The translations under genes were made by a program, and so were the position numbers. The notes under the pieces were generated by a model. The model worked only from the letters and a program-made list of their open reading frames with translations. It was not told the DNA's origin and made no database searches. Of a stretch of DNA of 48,650 nucleotides, positions 1 to 9,729 are shown in pieces. This stretch comes from a bacterium (GTDB lineage: Bacteria > Patescibacteriota > Andersenbacteria > UBA10190). The DNA is taken from the NCBI GenBank assembly GCA_027624555.1, contig JAQBWN010000004.1, forward strand, positions 1 to 48,650. The letters run 5' to 3'. Within the stretch, counting starts at the first letter, position 1. The number at the start of each line of letters is the position of its first letter.

Positions 1-1
1 G

Positions 2-619
2 CTTATTTTAAGTAGCGATAGACCCCCAAGCGCAATCGCAACGCTCCAAGAAAGACTACTATCAAGACTTTCCGCAGGAATGGTCGCTGATGTTAAAAAA
101 CCAGACTACGAAACAAGACTAGCTATATTAGAGGAAAAAAGAGATTTACAAGAAGTACCAATTGACCAAAATGCCCTCTCTTTTATTGCAAAAAACATCC
201 AAAGTAATGTCCGAGAACTTGAAGGTGCCCTAAATAGAGTGGCGGCCTACTGCGAACTCCATAAAACACGAGCAACAATTGAATATACAAAACAAATACT
301 CAAAGACATTCTTGAAAAGCCTCAACGAAAAACAATAAACATAGACGAAATCATTACCGCAGTAAGTTCGTATTACAATATCCCAAACATAGAACTAAAA
401 GGAAAGTCGAGAAAAAAAGAGATTGTTCGCCCAAGACAAATAGCAATGTACCTCCTACGCAAAGAAAGTAGTATGTCTTTTCCTTCTATAGGTGACCATT
501 TTAGCGGTAGAGACCACACAACTGCGATGCACGCCTGCGAAAAAATAGAACGGCTCATAGAACAAGATGAGGAACTCTCTCAAGAAATTAGTTTTTTACG
601 TGAACGTATATATGCATGA
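2..619 (+). CDS. dnaA: Chromosomal replication initiator DnaA, C-terminal part (5' truncated by window)
   Basis: Frame is open from nt 2 (LILSSDRPPSAIATLQERLLSRLSAGMVADV, then IVRPRQIAMYLLRKESSMSFPSIGDHFSGRDHTTAMHA: DnaA domain IV signature); followed by dnaN and recF. Confidence 0.96.
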   Translation, partial: LILSSDRPPSAIATLQERLLSRLSAGMVADVKKPDYETRLAILEEKRDLQEVPIDQNALSFIAKNIQSNVRELEGALNRVAAYCELHKTRATIEYTKQILKDILEKPQRKTINIDEIITAVSSYYNIPNIELKGKSRKKEIVRPRQIAMYLLRKESSMSFPSIGDHFSGRDHTTAMHACEKIERLIEQDEELSQEISFLRERIYA

Positions 620-851
620 TGTGGGTAATATATGGATAAATGGAATATATAAGGGGATAACCCGTGTATATATATTTAAGTTATCCCAAACTATACATAT
701 ATCTAAAAAAATATTCACAACTTACCCACATAAAAACAGATATTCTCCACACCTTTTCCAAACACTATATACCTATATGAAGCATTATTTTCAGCTTATG
801 CACAGATTTTTCTCTTACTACTATAACGTATAACTATATTTATATTAGATT
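620..851. promoter_or_regulatory. Putative oriC: AT-rich dnaA-dnaN spacer with DnaA-box-like 9-mers
   Basis: TGTGGGTAA (620-628, complement of TTACCCACA), TTATCCCAA (681-689), TTACCCACA (722-730), TTATGCACA (796-804), plus TTATCCCC on the minus strand near 653-660; very AT-rich. Confidence 0.7.
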
Positions 852-1955
852 ATGAAGTTTACGTGTACTCAAGAAAACCTTATACGAGGAGTATCCCACA
901 CAGCACCCATAGCTGGGAGAAATTCTCAACTTCCTATTTTGCAAAACATTCTATTACGAGTTGAAAATAATACATTATCATTAACTACGACGGACTTAGA
1001 GATTGGTATTATATCTAGAATTGGAGGAAAGATAGATGAAGAAGGAAGTTGTGTGATACCCGCTCGGCGTTTTATGGATTATATACAACAGCTACCAAAA
1101 ACAAGCCCTGTGGTACTAGAGAAAAAAGAGGGTCGTTTATTCTTGACCGCAAAAGGCTTTAAGGCGCAGTTTTTATCAGGAGACCCTGATGAGTACCCGT
1201 TACTACCTGAGGGTGTAACTGAGGGCGTTGTGAAAGTTTCTGGAGCTATGTTCTGTAGTGCAATAAGTCAGACGGTATTTTCTGCGGCGAGGGAAGAGAC
1301 GCGTCCTGAAATTAGGAGTGTGAGTATAGTGGTGAAGGATGGAGGTATTCATGTGGCAGCAACGGATAGTTTTCGGTTGGCGGAGTATATAGCAGTTCTG
1401 CAATCCTCGATTGATTTTTCATTATTACTTCCCTTAGCTTCCGCGCAGGAGGTGGTTCGATTATTTCATAACCAAGAAGAAATAGTTATTTCTTTGCATG
1501 ATAATTATGTGTCTTTTGTGTCTGGGGATATACATGTAACCTCTCGTTTAGTTGATGGGGAATACCCAAAATATGAAGATATTATTCCAGTTGGACACAC
1601 TACTCATATTCAAATAGAAAAAGACGAATTTCTGCGGGCATTAAAAACATTGTCTGTGTTTTTACCAAAAGAATCTAGGCGTGTTTCTCTCTCTATACGA
1701 CCAAAGGATGGTGAGGTAACTGCTCGTGTCGCGGGTGGGGAAATGGGGCAGGGAGAAGTTGTTTTACCTATAGAGGGTGATGGGGATGATGTAGATGTGC
1801 TTATGAATATTCAGTATCTTATGGATGGTATAACGCATTTTTCAGGAAATATATGTGAAGGGTACTTTTTAGGACCCTATGACCCTGTTGTTTTTAAGAG
1901 ACAAGGTAAGGAGGATGCGTATGTGTACGTAGTAATGCCTATTCAGGCGCAGTAA
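852..1955 (+). CDS. dnaN: DNA polymerase III beta sliding clamp
   Basis: MKFTCTQENLIRGVSHTAPIAGRNSQLPILQNILL... and C-terminal VVMPIQ; position after dnaA. Confidence 0.96.
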   Translation: MKFTCTQENLIRGVSHTAPIAGRNSQLPILQNILLRVENNTLSLTTTDLEIGIISRIGGKIDEEGSCVIPARRFMDYIQQLPKTSPVVLEKKEGRLFLTAKGFKAQFLSGDPDEYPLLPEGVTEGVVKVSGAMFCSAISQTVFSAAREETRPEIRSVSIVVKDGGIHVAATDSFRLAEYIAVLQSSIDFSLLLPLASAQEVVRLFHNQEEIVISLHDNYVSFVSGDIHVTSRLVDGEYPKYEDIIPVGHTTHIQIEKDEFLRALKTLSVFLPKESRRVSLSIRPKDGEVTARVAGGEMGQGEVVLPIEGDGDDVDVLMNIQYLMDGITHFSGNICEGYFLGPYDPVVFKRQGKEDAYVYVVMPIQAQ

Positions 1956-1966
1956 AAACTTTTTGT

Positions 1967-3037
1967 ATGAAAATTCAATCCTTTTCTGCTCACCAATTTC
2001 GGAACTTCAAAGATATAAATCCAGTTGAGTTCCCGGAGGCGCCCTTGCTTGCTATATTAGCTCCAAATGCGAGTGGTAAAACAAACTTTTTAGAAGCGAT
2101 TGTGGTTATGCTCCGGGGAAAGTCTTTTCGAGCTCAAATGAAAGATCTTGTGATGTGGGGGGAGGATAGTTTTGTAATTCGAGGTGATGTTGAGCATGCG
2201 GGCGAGAATTCTTTATTAGCTATTGAGTATAAAGCTCAATTAAAAAATCTACGTATAGAAGAGAATTCTATTCCTGTTTCTCCTGTTACTTTTTTTGGGC
2301 GGTACCCGTTTGTACTTTTTTTACCAGAAGATACCTTTTTGTTTAATCGAGGCCCTGCGGGGAGAAGGAATTTTATGAATACGTCGCTTGCAAGTTCACA
2401 AAAATATCTTGCGAATATTGTTCAGTATCACCGAGTGCTTAGGCAAAGGAATGCCGCACTTAAAACAGCACAATCAATTGATGATATTGCAGTATGGACA
2501 CAACTTCTTGTTTTACATGCACAAGACGTGTGGGCTCATCGACAAGCGTTTATATCGTATTTAGGGGCGCGAGTTTCCGCAATTTATGAAGACCTTTTTT
2601 CTGAAAAGCTCGATATTTCCATATCGTTTATTCCTGGCGCTTCTCATGTTGAGTCTTTTCAGGAATTACTTTTTGATGCTTGGAAATATGAAAAAAGATA
2701 TCGCTATACAATGTATGGGCCGCATAGGGATGATTTTGTTGCACATGTGAATGGAAAAGTAGCTGAGGATGCAATGTCTCGTGGACAGTTACGCGGGTTA
2801 GTTATTGCAATTAAAGTTGTTGCCTATGGCTATATAAAGCAACTTACAGGATATGACCCACTTCTGCTTTTTGACGAAGTATTAAGTGAGTTAGATGCTG
2901 TTCGGCAGAAGAATCTACTTGCTCATTTACCTGCTACGCAAACAATTCTCACATGTACGACTATCCCTGATGAAGTAAAAAAACGAAGCGATGTTTTTGT
3001 TTTAGATGTTCGTCCTCTTACTCAAATAAATTCATAA
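1967..3037 (+). CDS. recF: DNA replication and repair protein RecF
   Basis: APNASGKTNFLEAI Walker A, YGPHRDDF, SRGQLRGLVIAIK, LLLFDEVLSELD. Confidence 0.93.
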   Translation: MKIQSFSAHQFRNFKDINPVEFPEAPLLAILAPNASGKTNFLEAIVVMLRGKSFRAQMKDLVMWGEDSFVIRGDVEHAGENSLLAIEYKAQLKNLRIEENSIPVSPVTFFGRYPFVLFLPEDTFLFNRGPAGRRNFMNTSLASSQKYLANIVQYHRVLRQRNAALKTAQSIDDIAVWTQLLVLHAQDVWAHRQAFISYLGARVSAIYEDLFSEKLDISISFIPGASHVESFQELLFDAWKYEKRYRYTMYGPHRDDFVAHVNGKVAEDAMSRGQLRGLVIAIKVVAYGYIKQLTGYDPLLLFDEVLSELDAVRQKNLLAHLPATQTILTCTTIPDEVKKRSDVFVLDVRPLTQINS

Positions 3038-3042
3038 TTTCT

Positions 3043-3321
3043 ATGGCCCTAGAAGCTATTTCAAAACTGTTTACAAATAGGAAGAGCGTTCACGCAGATA
3101 GTTTTGATATCCAGCATGGAATAGAGCAGTTTCTCCAGCAAGAGCTACACTCAGAAAGAATTCATTGTAAGGTAAAAGGCGCTGCGGTGAACGTTGATGT
3201 TCGTGTAGGGACAACAGCGCTCGCTGAGGCTATTTTGATACGCGAGGGCGATGTAAGAAGGTATGTCACGACGCAGTTACAGTGTTCTCTTGGATTGATT
3301 CGGGTTATGCTTGAGATATAA
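3043..3321 (+). CDS. DUF721/DciA-like small protein (tentative)
   Basis: 92 aa, immediately downstream of recF where DUF721 proteins commonly sit; weak sequence resemblance. Confidence 0.45.
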   Translation: MALEAISKLFTNRKSVHADSFDIQHGIEQFLQQELHSERIHCKVKGAAVNVDVRVGTTALAEAILIREGDVRRYVTTQLQCSLGLIRVMLEI

Positions 3322-3326
3322 CACCT

Positions 3327-4037
3327 ATGAGACGAGTTATTATCGACATCGAAACAGTTGGGAGGGACTTTGAGTTATTTGACGAAGTTTCAAAAAAAGA
3401 TATTATTTCAAAAATTACTGCTGAAGAAGGAACAAGCGAATATCAAGAACAATTAGATAAACTAACGCAAGAATTGCAATTTTCTCCCCTTCTGGGCGAG
3501 GTGATTACAATTGGCGCGTATGACTTAGAAAAAGAAACTGGAGTTATTTCATTTCAATCGAAAGACATGGATATTCAGGAAACTACAGAGGGTAATATGG
3601 TGTATAAAGTACGAAGTGAAAAAAGCATGTTAGAGGCATTTTGGGGCGGGATTGTTGAATATGACGAGTGTATTACGTTCAATGGGAGAGGGTTCGATAT
3701 TCCATATCTTATTGCGCGTTCTGGTGTGCAAAAAGTTCATGTAACAAGAGATTTAATGAGTAATAGATACAATAACCGCTCGTGGGGCGGAATGCTGCAT
3801 ATTGATTTATATGATCAGTTGAAATACTACGGGTCTGTTCAGCGAGCAGGCAGTTTACACCTATGGACGCAGGCTATGGGCATTGAGAGCCCTAAGGGTG
3901 GTGCTATAGAAGGAAAGGATGTTGCGAAGGCATTTGCGGACGGAAGAGCACGAGAAATAGCGCAGTATAATGCAAAAGACCTTATTGCAACGGCTGAGCT
4001 GTACAAGCGCTGGAAAGATTACATGCAACCGCGCTAA
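3327..4037 (+). CDS. Predicted 3'-5' exonuclease, PolB-like RNase H fold
   Basis: DIETVG motif, FNGRGFDIPYLIARS, HIDLYDQLKYYG, later YNAKDLIATAELY. Confidence 0.75.
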   Translation: MRRVIIDIETVGRDFELFDEVSKKDIISKITAEEGTSEYQEQLDKLTQELQFSPLLGEVITIGAYDLEKETGVISFQSKDMDIQETTEGNMVYKVRSEKSMLEAFWGGIVEYDECITFNGRGFDIPYLIARSGVQKVHVTRDLMSNRYNNRSWGGMLHIDLYDQLKYYGSVQRAGSLHLWTQAMGIESPKGGAIEGKDVAKAFADGRAREIAQYNAKDLIATAELYKRWKDYMQPR

Positions 4038-4045
4038 ATTTTTCG

Positions 4046-6874
4046 TTATTGAATTGTAAACGTATGCCGCTCTGAATCTTTCGTGTTGCCTGTTTTGTCG
4101 TAGGCAACAGCATATATGGTGTATGTGCCAGGGCCGGGAGATGTATTCCATATGCCGTCGTACCGATTTGGAGGACTTGTTATTGGAGTAAGAACTCTTG
4201 CAGCGCGACTTGTGCCTGAAACATCCTCTTTCGTATACAGAATATCTACAAAATCAATTCCACTAGCGTCTGTTGCAGTAGTTTTAATAGTTAGGGGAAA
4301 GGCAGATTCTTTAATCGACGAATTATTTTCGGGGGTGTGCAGCTTAATTGCAGGAGCTGTGCTGTCTGGGTTGATGATGAATGTTCTGTGAGCTGTACCA
4401 ATGAGGTTATTTTCTGTTATTGCTTGTATGACAAGCGTTTTTCTTCCAGTAAACGAGGAAGGGAAAGAAAATGATGCTTCATATGAATCTCCTCCTGCTC
4501 GTTTTGCTATTTCTTGCCCATCAAGCAGAAAACGAACAGATTTAATATCCTTACTTGATTCTACTTCGGCGCGAATAGTCACGGGACTGTCTCGCAACAC
4601 TGTTTCGTTAGGCGAACTAATACGTACTTTTGGAATTTCGTCTTCGCTCCCTATATTACAACTTGGAATTGGTAGTGATGTTGTGTATAGGGGTTCATTT
4701 GGATCATCCTTTTTCTCTAGATTGTGTTTTTCTATCCACGCCTTTACTGCGCCTTCCCAGTGAATATACTGCGGGTCTGCTTCTGCTTGAGCTACCGGCG
4801 CACCATTTGGTTCTGATTTTCTCACGTAAAAGAGAATATTGTGCAGCTCTTTAAACGTGCGCACTTCACCTGCATTAATTGGACAGTCAACAGTATACAG
4901 TGTCTGTGTTTCTGGAACCCATTTTCCTTTTACTTCTGGTAGCTTCCCATCAATCATGCCATTCGGGGAGGGTGTCACTGTTTCTGGTTTAGTGAATTGC
5001 TCTATTGGTGTTCCTTCTAGGGCTTTTCTCATAAAAGCATTCCAAATAGGAGCAGCAGAATGCGCTCCTGCAGAATTTCCGTTCATGGGGGAGTTATCGT
5101 TATTTCCCGTCCATACTCCCGTTACAAGCGATGGGGTGTAGCCAACCGTCCAACCGTCTCGGTAGTCTTGCGTGGTCCCTGTCTTAGCGGCTACGGGACG
5201 AATACCAAGTTGTAGGGCGCTCCCTGTACCAAATGCCAACGCTCGAGAGCTATTATCCGCGAGTACGCTTGTTAGAACCCGCGTAGTTTGAGGATCTAAC
5301 GCTTCGGTGCCCTGTATAGGGTCTTTTTTGTCATCAAACAGTATTTCTTCACCATGTTCTACCCTAAGGATTGCCTTTACTGGTAGACGTGTGCCTTCAT
5401 TTGCGAATACGCCATACGCACTTGTGATATCTAGGAGTCGAACCTCTCCACCTCCAAGAACGAGAGATAGTCCGTACCTGTCTGGATCTGAAAGTGTTTC
5501 AAGGCCCATCGCTTGTGCGAGGGTCGTAGTATTTTTTACGCCGGCGAGATAGAGCGTTTTTACAGCAGGGATATTATAGGAGTTTCCGAGAGCAATTCGC
5601 ATTGAGACAGGGCCATGTTCTTTTAGGTCGTAGTTTTTTGGGGTATAATCCTGTCCAAAATTTGTGAGGGCATCTACAAGTATTGTTTCAGGGCGGTACC
5701 CTTTTTGAAACGCTGCCGCATATACAAACGGTTTAATAGATGAACCAGGGGAGCGCAGGCGAACTGAAACGTTTACGTTCCCATCGATTTCTTTATCGAA
5801 GTAATCGATAGAACCTACCATCGCAAGAATTTCTCCTGTTTTTGGGTTAATAGAGACAAGAGAAGCATTTTCTGCGCCACCTGTTTTTAGGCGGGCTTTA
5901 TATGCCTTTAAGGTTTCTTCTGCAAGGAGTTGCAGGCGCATATCGAGCGATGTGATAATTTTTAGGCCACCTTGTTCTACGACTCTTTCTCCATATTCCT
6001 GATCAAGTAATTCTTTGATATAAAATACGAAGTGGGGAGCCTGGATGTTGTCTGAGGCTGGTTGAAATTGTAACTCCTCTTTTTTTGCCTTCTCTACTTC
6101 TTCTTTTGGTATCATTCCTAAAGTTCCCATTCGGTCAATAATGTATTCTTGGCGATTTTTTAAATCTTCTGTGTGGGATCCGTATGGGGAGTATCGAGTA
6201 GGTGCTTGCACGAGAGCTGCTAGAGTTGCCGCTTGGGCGATAGTGAGTTCTCTTGAGGATTTACCAAAAAATGTTTGTGCTGCTGCTTCTACTCCATACG
6301 ATCTGCTCCCATATGGAATAGAGTTTAAGTACATCTCCAAAATTTCGTCTTTTGAAAATCGTTGCTCTAGCTCAATGGCCAGTACGGCTTCTTTTACTTT
6401 TCTCTGAATAGTCCTCTCCGGTGAAAGAATGGAGTTTTTGATAAGCTGTTGTGTGATAGTGGACCCACCCTGTGCTCGTTGGCCAGAGAGTGGCTTTAAA
6501 ATAGTCCCGCGCAGGACGCCGCTTAGTGAGATACCGCTATGGTTGTAAAATTGGTCATCTTCTGCGGCAAGTGTTGCTTTTGCCATATACTGCGACATTT
6601 CTTGCAGTTTTACGTACGTGCGTTTGGCTTCTCCTATTTCATATAGAAGGTGTTTCCCTGTTGAGTCATATATTTTCGTGGATTCATTTACCGTTTCTCC
6701 TTGGATATTGCTTGGATCGGGTAAGTCTCTGCTCCACCACAATATGGTCCCTGCTCCAAACAGCAAAAAAATGCCGATTGCGGTCAAGATTTTGTAGATA
6801 GTCTTCCGTGTAGACAGTCCTCTAATAATCTTTGCACCAAAGTGATAATTCCTATGATATTGTCTGGTTGGCAT
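4046..6874 (-). CDS. Class A penicillin-binding protein (transglycosylase + transpeptidase) with C-terminal Ig-like domains
   Basis: AAEDDQFYNHSGIS, GGSTITQQLIKN, SPGSSIKPFVY (SxxK), KTGTTQDYRDGWTVGYTP; C-terminal beta-rich repeats. Confidence 0.93.
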   Translation of the reverse strand: MPTRQYHRNYHFGAKIIRGLSTRKTIYKILTAIGIFLLFGAGTILWWSRDLPDPSNIQGETVNESTKIYDSTGKHLLYEIGEAKRTYVKLQEMSQYMAKATLAAEDDQFYNHSGISLSGVLRGTILKPLSGQRAQGGSTITQQLIKNSILSPERTIQRKVKEAVLAIELEQRFSKDEILEMYLNSIPYGSRSYGVEAAAQTFFGKSSRELTIAQAATLAALVQAPTRYSPYGSHTEDLKNRQEYIIDRMGTLGMIPKEEVEKAKKEELQFQPASDNIQAPHFVFYIKELLDQEYGERVVEQGGLKIITSLDMRLQLLAEETLKAYKARLKTGGAENASLVSINPKTGEILAMVGSIDYFDKEIDGNVNVSVRLRSPGSSIKPFVYAAAFQKGYRPETILVDALTNFGQDYTPKNYDLKEHGPVSMRIALGNSYNIPAVKTLYLAGVKNTTTLAQAMGLETLSDPDRYGLSLVLGGGEVRLLDITSAYGVFANEGTRLPVKAILRVEHGEEILFDDKKDPIQGTEALDPQTTRVLTSVLADNSSRALAFGTGSALQLGIRPVAAKTGTTQDYRDGWTVGYTPSLVTGVWTGNNDNSPMNGNSAGAHSAAPIWNAFMRKALEGTPIEQFTKPETVTPSPNGMIDGKLPEVKGKWVPETQTLYTVDCPINAGEVRTFKELHNILFYVRKSEPNGAPVAQAEADPQYIHWEGAVKAWIEKHNLEKKDDPNEPLYTTSLPIPSCNIGSEDEIPKVRISSPNETVLRDSPVTIRAEVESSKDIKSVRFLLDGQEIAKRAGGDSYEASFSFPSSFTGRKTLVIQAITENNLIGTAHRTFIINPDSTAPAIKLHTPENNSSIKESAFPLTIKTTATDASGIDFVDILYTKEDVSGTSRAARVLTPITSPPNRYDGIWNTSPGPGTYTIYAVAYDKTGNTKDSERHTFTIQ

Positions 6875-6931
6875 AACGAAAGTATATCATGTATTGAGGT
6901 GTTGGTTATGTCAATATGCTTGTTGCCTGCG

Positions 6932-8218
6932 TTAACGGAGTTTATTTGGATTTACGAAAAATCCTTTTAAGTCTCTTCGTCCGAGAATCATGTCATATTT
7001 CATATGAGACCTATCAATAAGCGAAGCCTCCGTTGTAATACGCCTGGTTCGCAGAAGGAATGATAGTGCTACAATTGGCCGCGTTTGCTTTCCAAGAGCT
7101 CCCTGGATATCTTTATCTGCGAGTATTGGCTTATCAATTCCTAGTTTTCGTGCAATATTTTCATCAATTGCTGTTCTATAGGCTCCCGTATCAACTTTTG
7201 CAAGAATAGGGAATTGTTTTCCTTCGCGGTCAAAAACAATTATTTGCTCCTCTATAGCAAGTATACTGTGGCCGGAAATCTCTTCTATATCGTGTTCTAG
7301 TTCTTCATCGAATAAATTTTTTGCCAGTTGTATTTTTTTCTCTATGCTTTTTAATTTTAAACCTTCCACACGCTGTAATCGGGATTTGAGGGGCGCAAGG
7401 TTTGCAAATTGAATATCGAGTCCTGGCCTTGCGTTTACTTCCAAGATAAGGGGACCGTCTTCTCTGTCTATTGCGATATCTACCCCCACATAATTGAGCC
7501 CGCACGCAAGAGATGCTCTGCATGCCAAAAGAAGTATGTTGTCCCAATGGGGAATCTGAATTCCCGCAATAGGGAGGCGATTATGATGTAGTATGTCAAT
7601 GCTTTGACTGTGCTGTACTGCCGTTGTGGTAATTCCTGTGGCAAGGTCTATTCCTACTCCAATTCCACCCATATGCAGATTTGCGCGGCCTCCAGATTCT
7701 TCTGTGGGTAGACGAAGCATGGCCATCACGGGCACCTGATTATAAACAATTACACGAATATCTGGGATTCCTTTTACTGAGTATGGCTTTAGGCTTGCAT
7801 ATATCATTACTCGTTGTTCAAAAAATGCAGTATCAGGCACATTTCCTTTTGAAAAGTTACCATCAAGGATGTCTAAGACGTGCCCGCGCAATTCCGGAAT
7901 AAGTGCTTCGCTTTTATTCGCTTTTACCCAGTTGCCTTTCTTGTTTCTGCCAAAAATGACGATAATCCCGCCTCCGCCAGAAGACGAATTTGGCTTTAAT
8001 ACGAACGATGGCGGTAATTTTGCCCAGCGGAAGTTTTTCAATTCCGATTTTTTTCTAATTGTTGCAAAAAGCCTTGGCGTAGGGATACCATTTTTTTGGA
8101 GCACTTTTTTTGTGGCCAACTTGTTATTTGCAATTCGAATAGACTCACGAGAATTTGCCTTTGCAATATACTCGATCATACGCGCGTTCATACCTAAGAT
8201 GTCTTTCCACTTTTTCAT
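6932..8218 (-). CDS. RimK-related ATP-grasp ligase fused to RimB/DUF785-type retropepsin-like aspartyl protease domain
   Basis: Start reset from 8404 to Met at 8216-8218 (MKKWKDILGMNARMIEYI); FVLKPNSSSGGGGIIV, MGGIGVGIDLATG, LEVNARPGLDIQ; C-term AKVDTGAYRTAIDENIARKLG...MILGRRDLKGFFVNP. Confidence 0.8.
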   Translation of the reverse strand: MKKWKDILGMNARMIEYIAKANSRESIRIANNKLATKKVLQKNGIPTPRLFATIRKKSELKNFRWAKLPPSFVLKPNSSSGGGGIIVIFGRNKKGNWVKANKSEALIPELRGHVLDILDGNFSKGNVPDTAFFEQRVMIYASLKPYSVKGIPDIRVIVYNQVPVMAMLRLPTEESGGRANLHMGGIGVGIDLATGITTTAVQHSQSIDILHHNRLPIAGIQIPHWDNILLLACRASLACGLNYVGVDIAIDREDGPLILEVNARPGLDIQFANLAPLKSRLQRVEGLKLKSIEKKIQLAKNLFDEELEHDIEEISGHSILAIEEQIIVFDREGKQFPILAKVDTGAYRTAIDENIARKLGIDKPILADKDIQGALGKQTRPIVALSFLLRTRRITTEASLIDRSHMKYDMILGRRDLKGFFVNPNKLR

Positions 8219-8220
8219 GG

Positions 8221-9729
8221 CTAAATATATCTCAAGAGCCTTTTGAACCGAATATACTCTGTAAGACGTAGCCCCGTCCATCTGCCGAGGAGGACGTTGA
8301 TCGGAATAGCGAGTAAAACAATTTCTGGGTAGGATACAAAAAGTGTTCGAACGATTTGCCAGCTTACAATAAAGTAACATCCAATTGCAAGTGCGAGAGT
8401 CCAAGCAGTTACCGTGAGTGCTTTTTTTGCACCTGATTTAAATTGGAGTGCAATAAATTCTTCCGCAAGGAGAGTAAGGATTAATATCGGAAATATTGAA
8501 AAGGAAGCAAGTGCATTATTGTCTGTAGCTATTCCTAACCCAAACACAAGTAAAATTGCGAGGCTCACCCCAGTAAGAACAAGTGCCATTCTTGGGAGAT
8601 ACAGCAAGCGAAGCTTTCTCATGGCAAGGCGAGTTAGTGTGCCAGCAATGAGTATGCTCAAAAACACAACCAAACCATACGGAAGGCCCATAACTAAGAA
8701 GCTGAGCGTGGTCATCGCGGGGGTAACCAGACCAAATGCCTTCATGCCGATTACTTGGCGGGAGAATGAAAGGATAGTTGCGATGACGGGTAGCATAAGA
8801 ATAAGAGAGACACTGTTTATAGGAACTCCTTTGTTAATAAGGTAATTTATCCCAAACGACATAAAATTTGTGGGGCCGATATCTTTGATTGTTCTCGCAC
8901 TAAATTCACCTAAAATTCGATGATCTGCGGGCGAGGCAATAATTTTTTCTTTTGCTTCCTCGGCAGAAAGGGGTTCAAGAAGCGTTTCTAGTACGCTTGG
9001 TTTTGCAAGAAGGACATAGGTTGGACGTAATTGGTTAAATGCAAGCTGGGCGGAAGGCGCGAGTACTCCAAAGGGAGTGTCTGAAAGGATAATAACACCC
9101 GTGTTTTGCATGACTTGTTTCATGTGCTGTGCGATTTTCGATAAGACGTTTACTCCTACGCTGCCTGATGTCTGCATGATAATAATATTTGCACTTCGCA
9201 CGGCGTCTCGGGCGTCCAAGAGCTGGTTAGTAAGGCTTTCTTCAATTACCGCTTCAGGCCCATTTACCTTTGCCCTTATAACATGTAGTAAAAGTTGTTC
9301 TCGAGCAGCTTGTTGCACCCGTTCTTCTATTTGGTCTTCTGGAAACGTATTGTCGATAACCAATACTGCTACGTGGCTAAAAATTCGAATCTGTGTGCTA
9401 TCTTCTGTAACGTCTCCCGAATCCGTTATGAGTGAGAGGCGAACGGTGTATGTTCCCTCAGCTTTGTATGCATGTGTAACTACTTCCCCGGTAACTCTCG
9501 TTCCATCCCCAAAATTCCAAACCACATCTCGCAGCGCTGCACCTTCGGGAAGCTTTATTTCTCCTACGAAAAAATCGTTTGGTTTGTTTGTGAAGGATTG
9601 TGTCGCAATATCTCCTATGCGTATCGCCAAACTTTTTTCATTCTGTTCCTGTGCTGTTGCTGAATAGGAGGAAAGTACAAATAGTCCACTTATTGCGACA
9701 GATACGAGAATGCGATGAGGTATTTTCAT
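8221..9729 (-). CDS. Secreted/membrane protein: signal peptide, PKD domain, alpha/beta region, ~7 C-terminal TM helices (7TM_transglut-like)
   Basis: VVWNFGDGTRVTGEVVTHAYKAEGTYTVRLSL (PKD); multiple hydrophobic helices; 2-bp gap to the ATP-grasp gene. Confidence 0.75.
   Translation of the reverse strand: MKIPHRILVSVAISGLFVLSSYSATAQEQNEKSLAIRIGDIATQSFTNKPNDFFVGEIKLPEGAALRDVVWNFGDGTRVTGEVVTHAYKAEGTYTVRLSLITDSGDVTEDSTQIRIFSHVAVLVIDNTFPEDQIEERVQQAAREQLLLHVIRAKVNGPEAVIEESLTNQLLDARDAVRSANIIIMQTSGSVGVNVLSKIAQHMKQVMQNTGVIILSDTPFGVLAPSAQLAFNQLRPTYVLLAKPSVLETLLEPLSAEEAKEKIIASPADHRILGEFSARTIKDIGPTNFMSFGINYLINKGVPINSVSLILMLPVIATILSFSRQVIGMKAFGLVTPAMTTLSFLVMGLPYGLVVFLSILIAGTLTRLAMRKLRLLYLPRMALVLTGVSLAILLVFGLGIATDNNALASFSIFPILILTLLAEEFIALQFKSGAKKALTVTAWTLALAIGCYFIVSWQIVRTLFVSYPEIVLLAIPINVLLGRWTGLRLTEYIRFKRLLRYI

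Noticed and set aside
5425-5460. tRNA T-loop-like GAGTCGAACCTC string
   Set aside because: Lies in PBP coding sequence and no cloverleaf could be built around it.
4116-6801. Plus-strand ORFs inside the PBP gene (4116, 4401, 4630, 4839, 5307, 6141, 6526)
   Set aside because: Antisense to a confidently identified long CDS; low-complexity or implausible proteins.
8219-8404. N-terminal extension MDSRTCNW... of the ATP-grasp ORF
   Set aside because: Overlaps the 3' end of the upstream 7TM gene on the same strand; Met at 8218 gives a family-like start.
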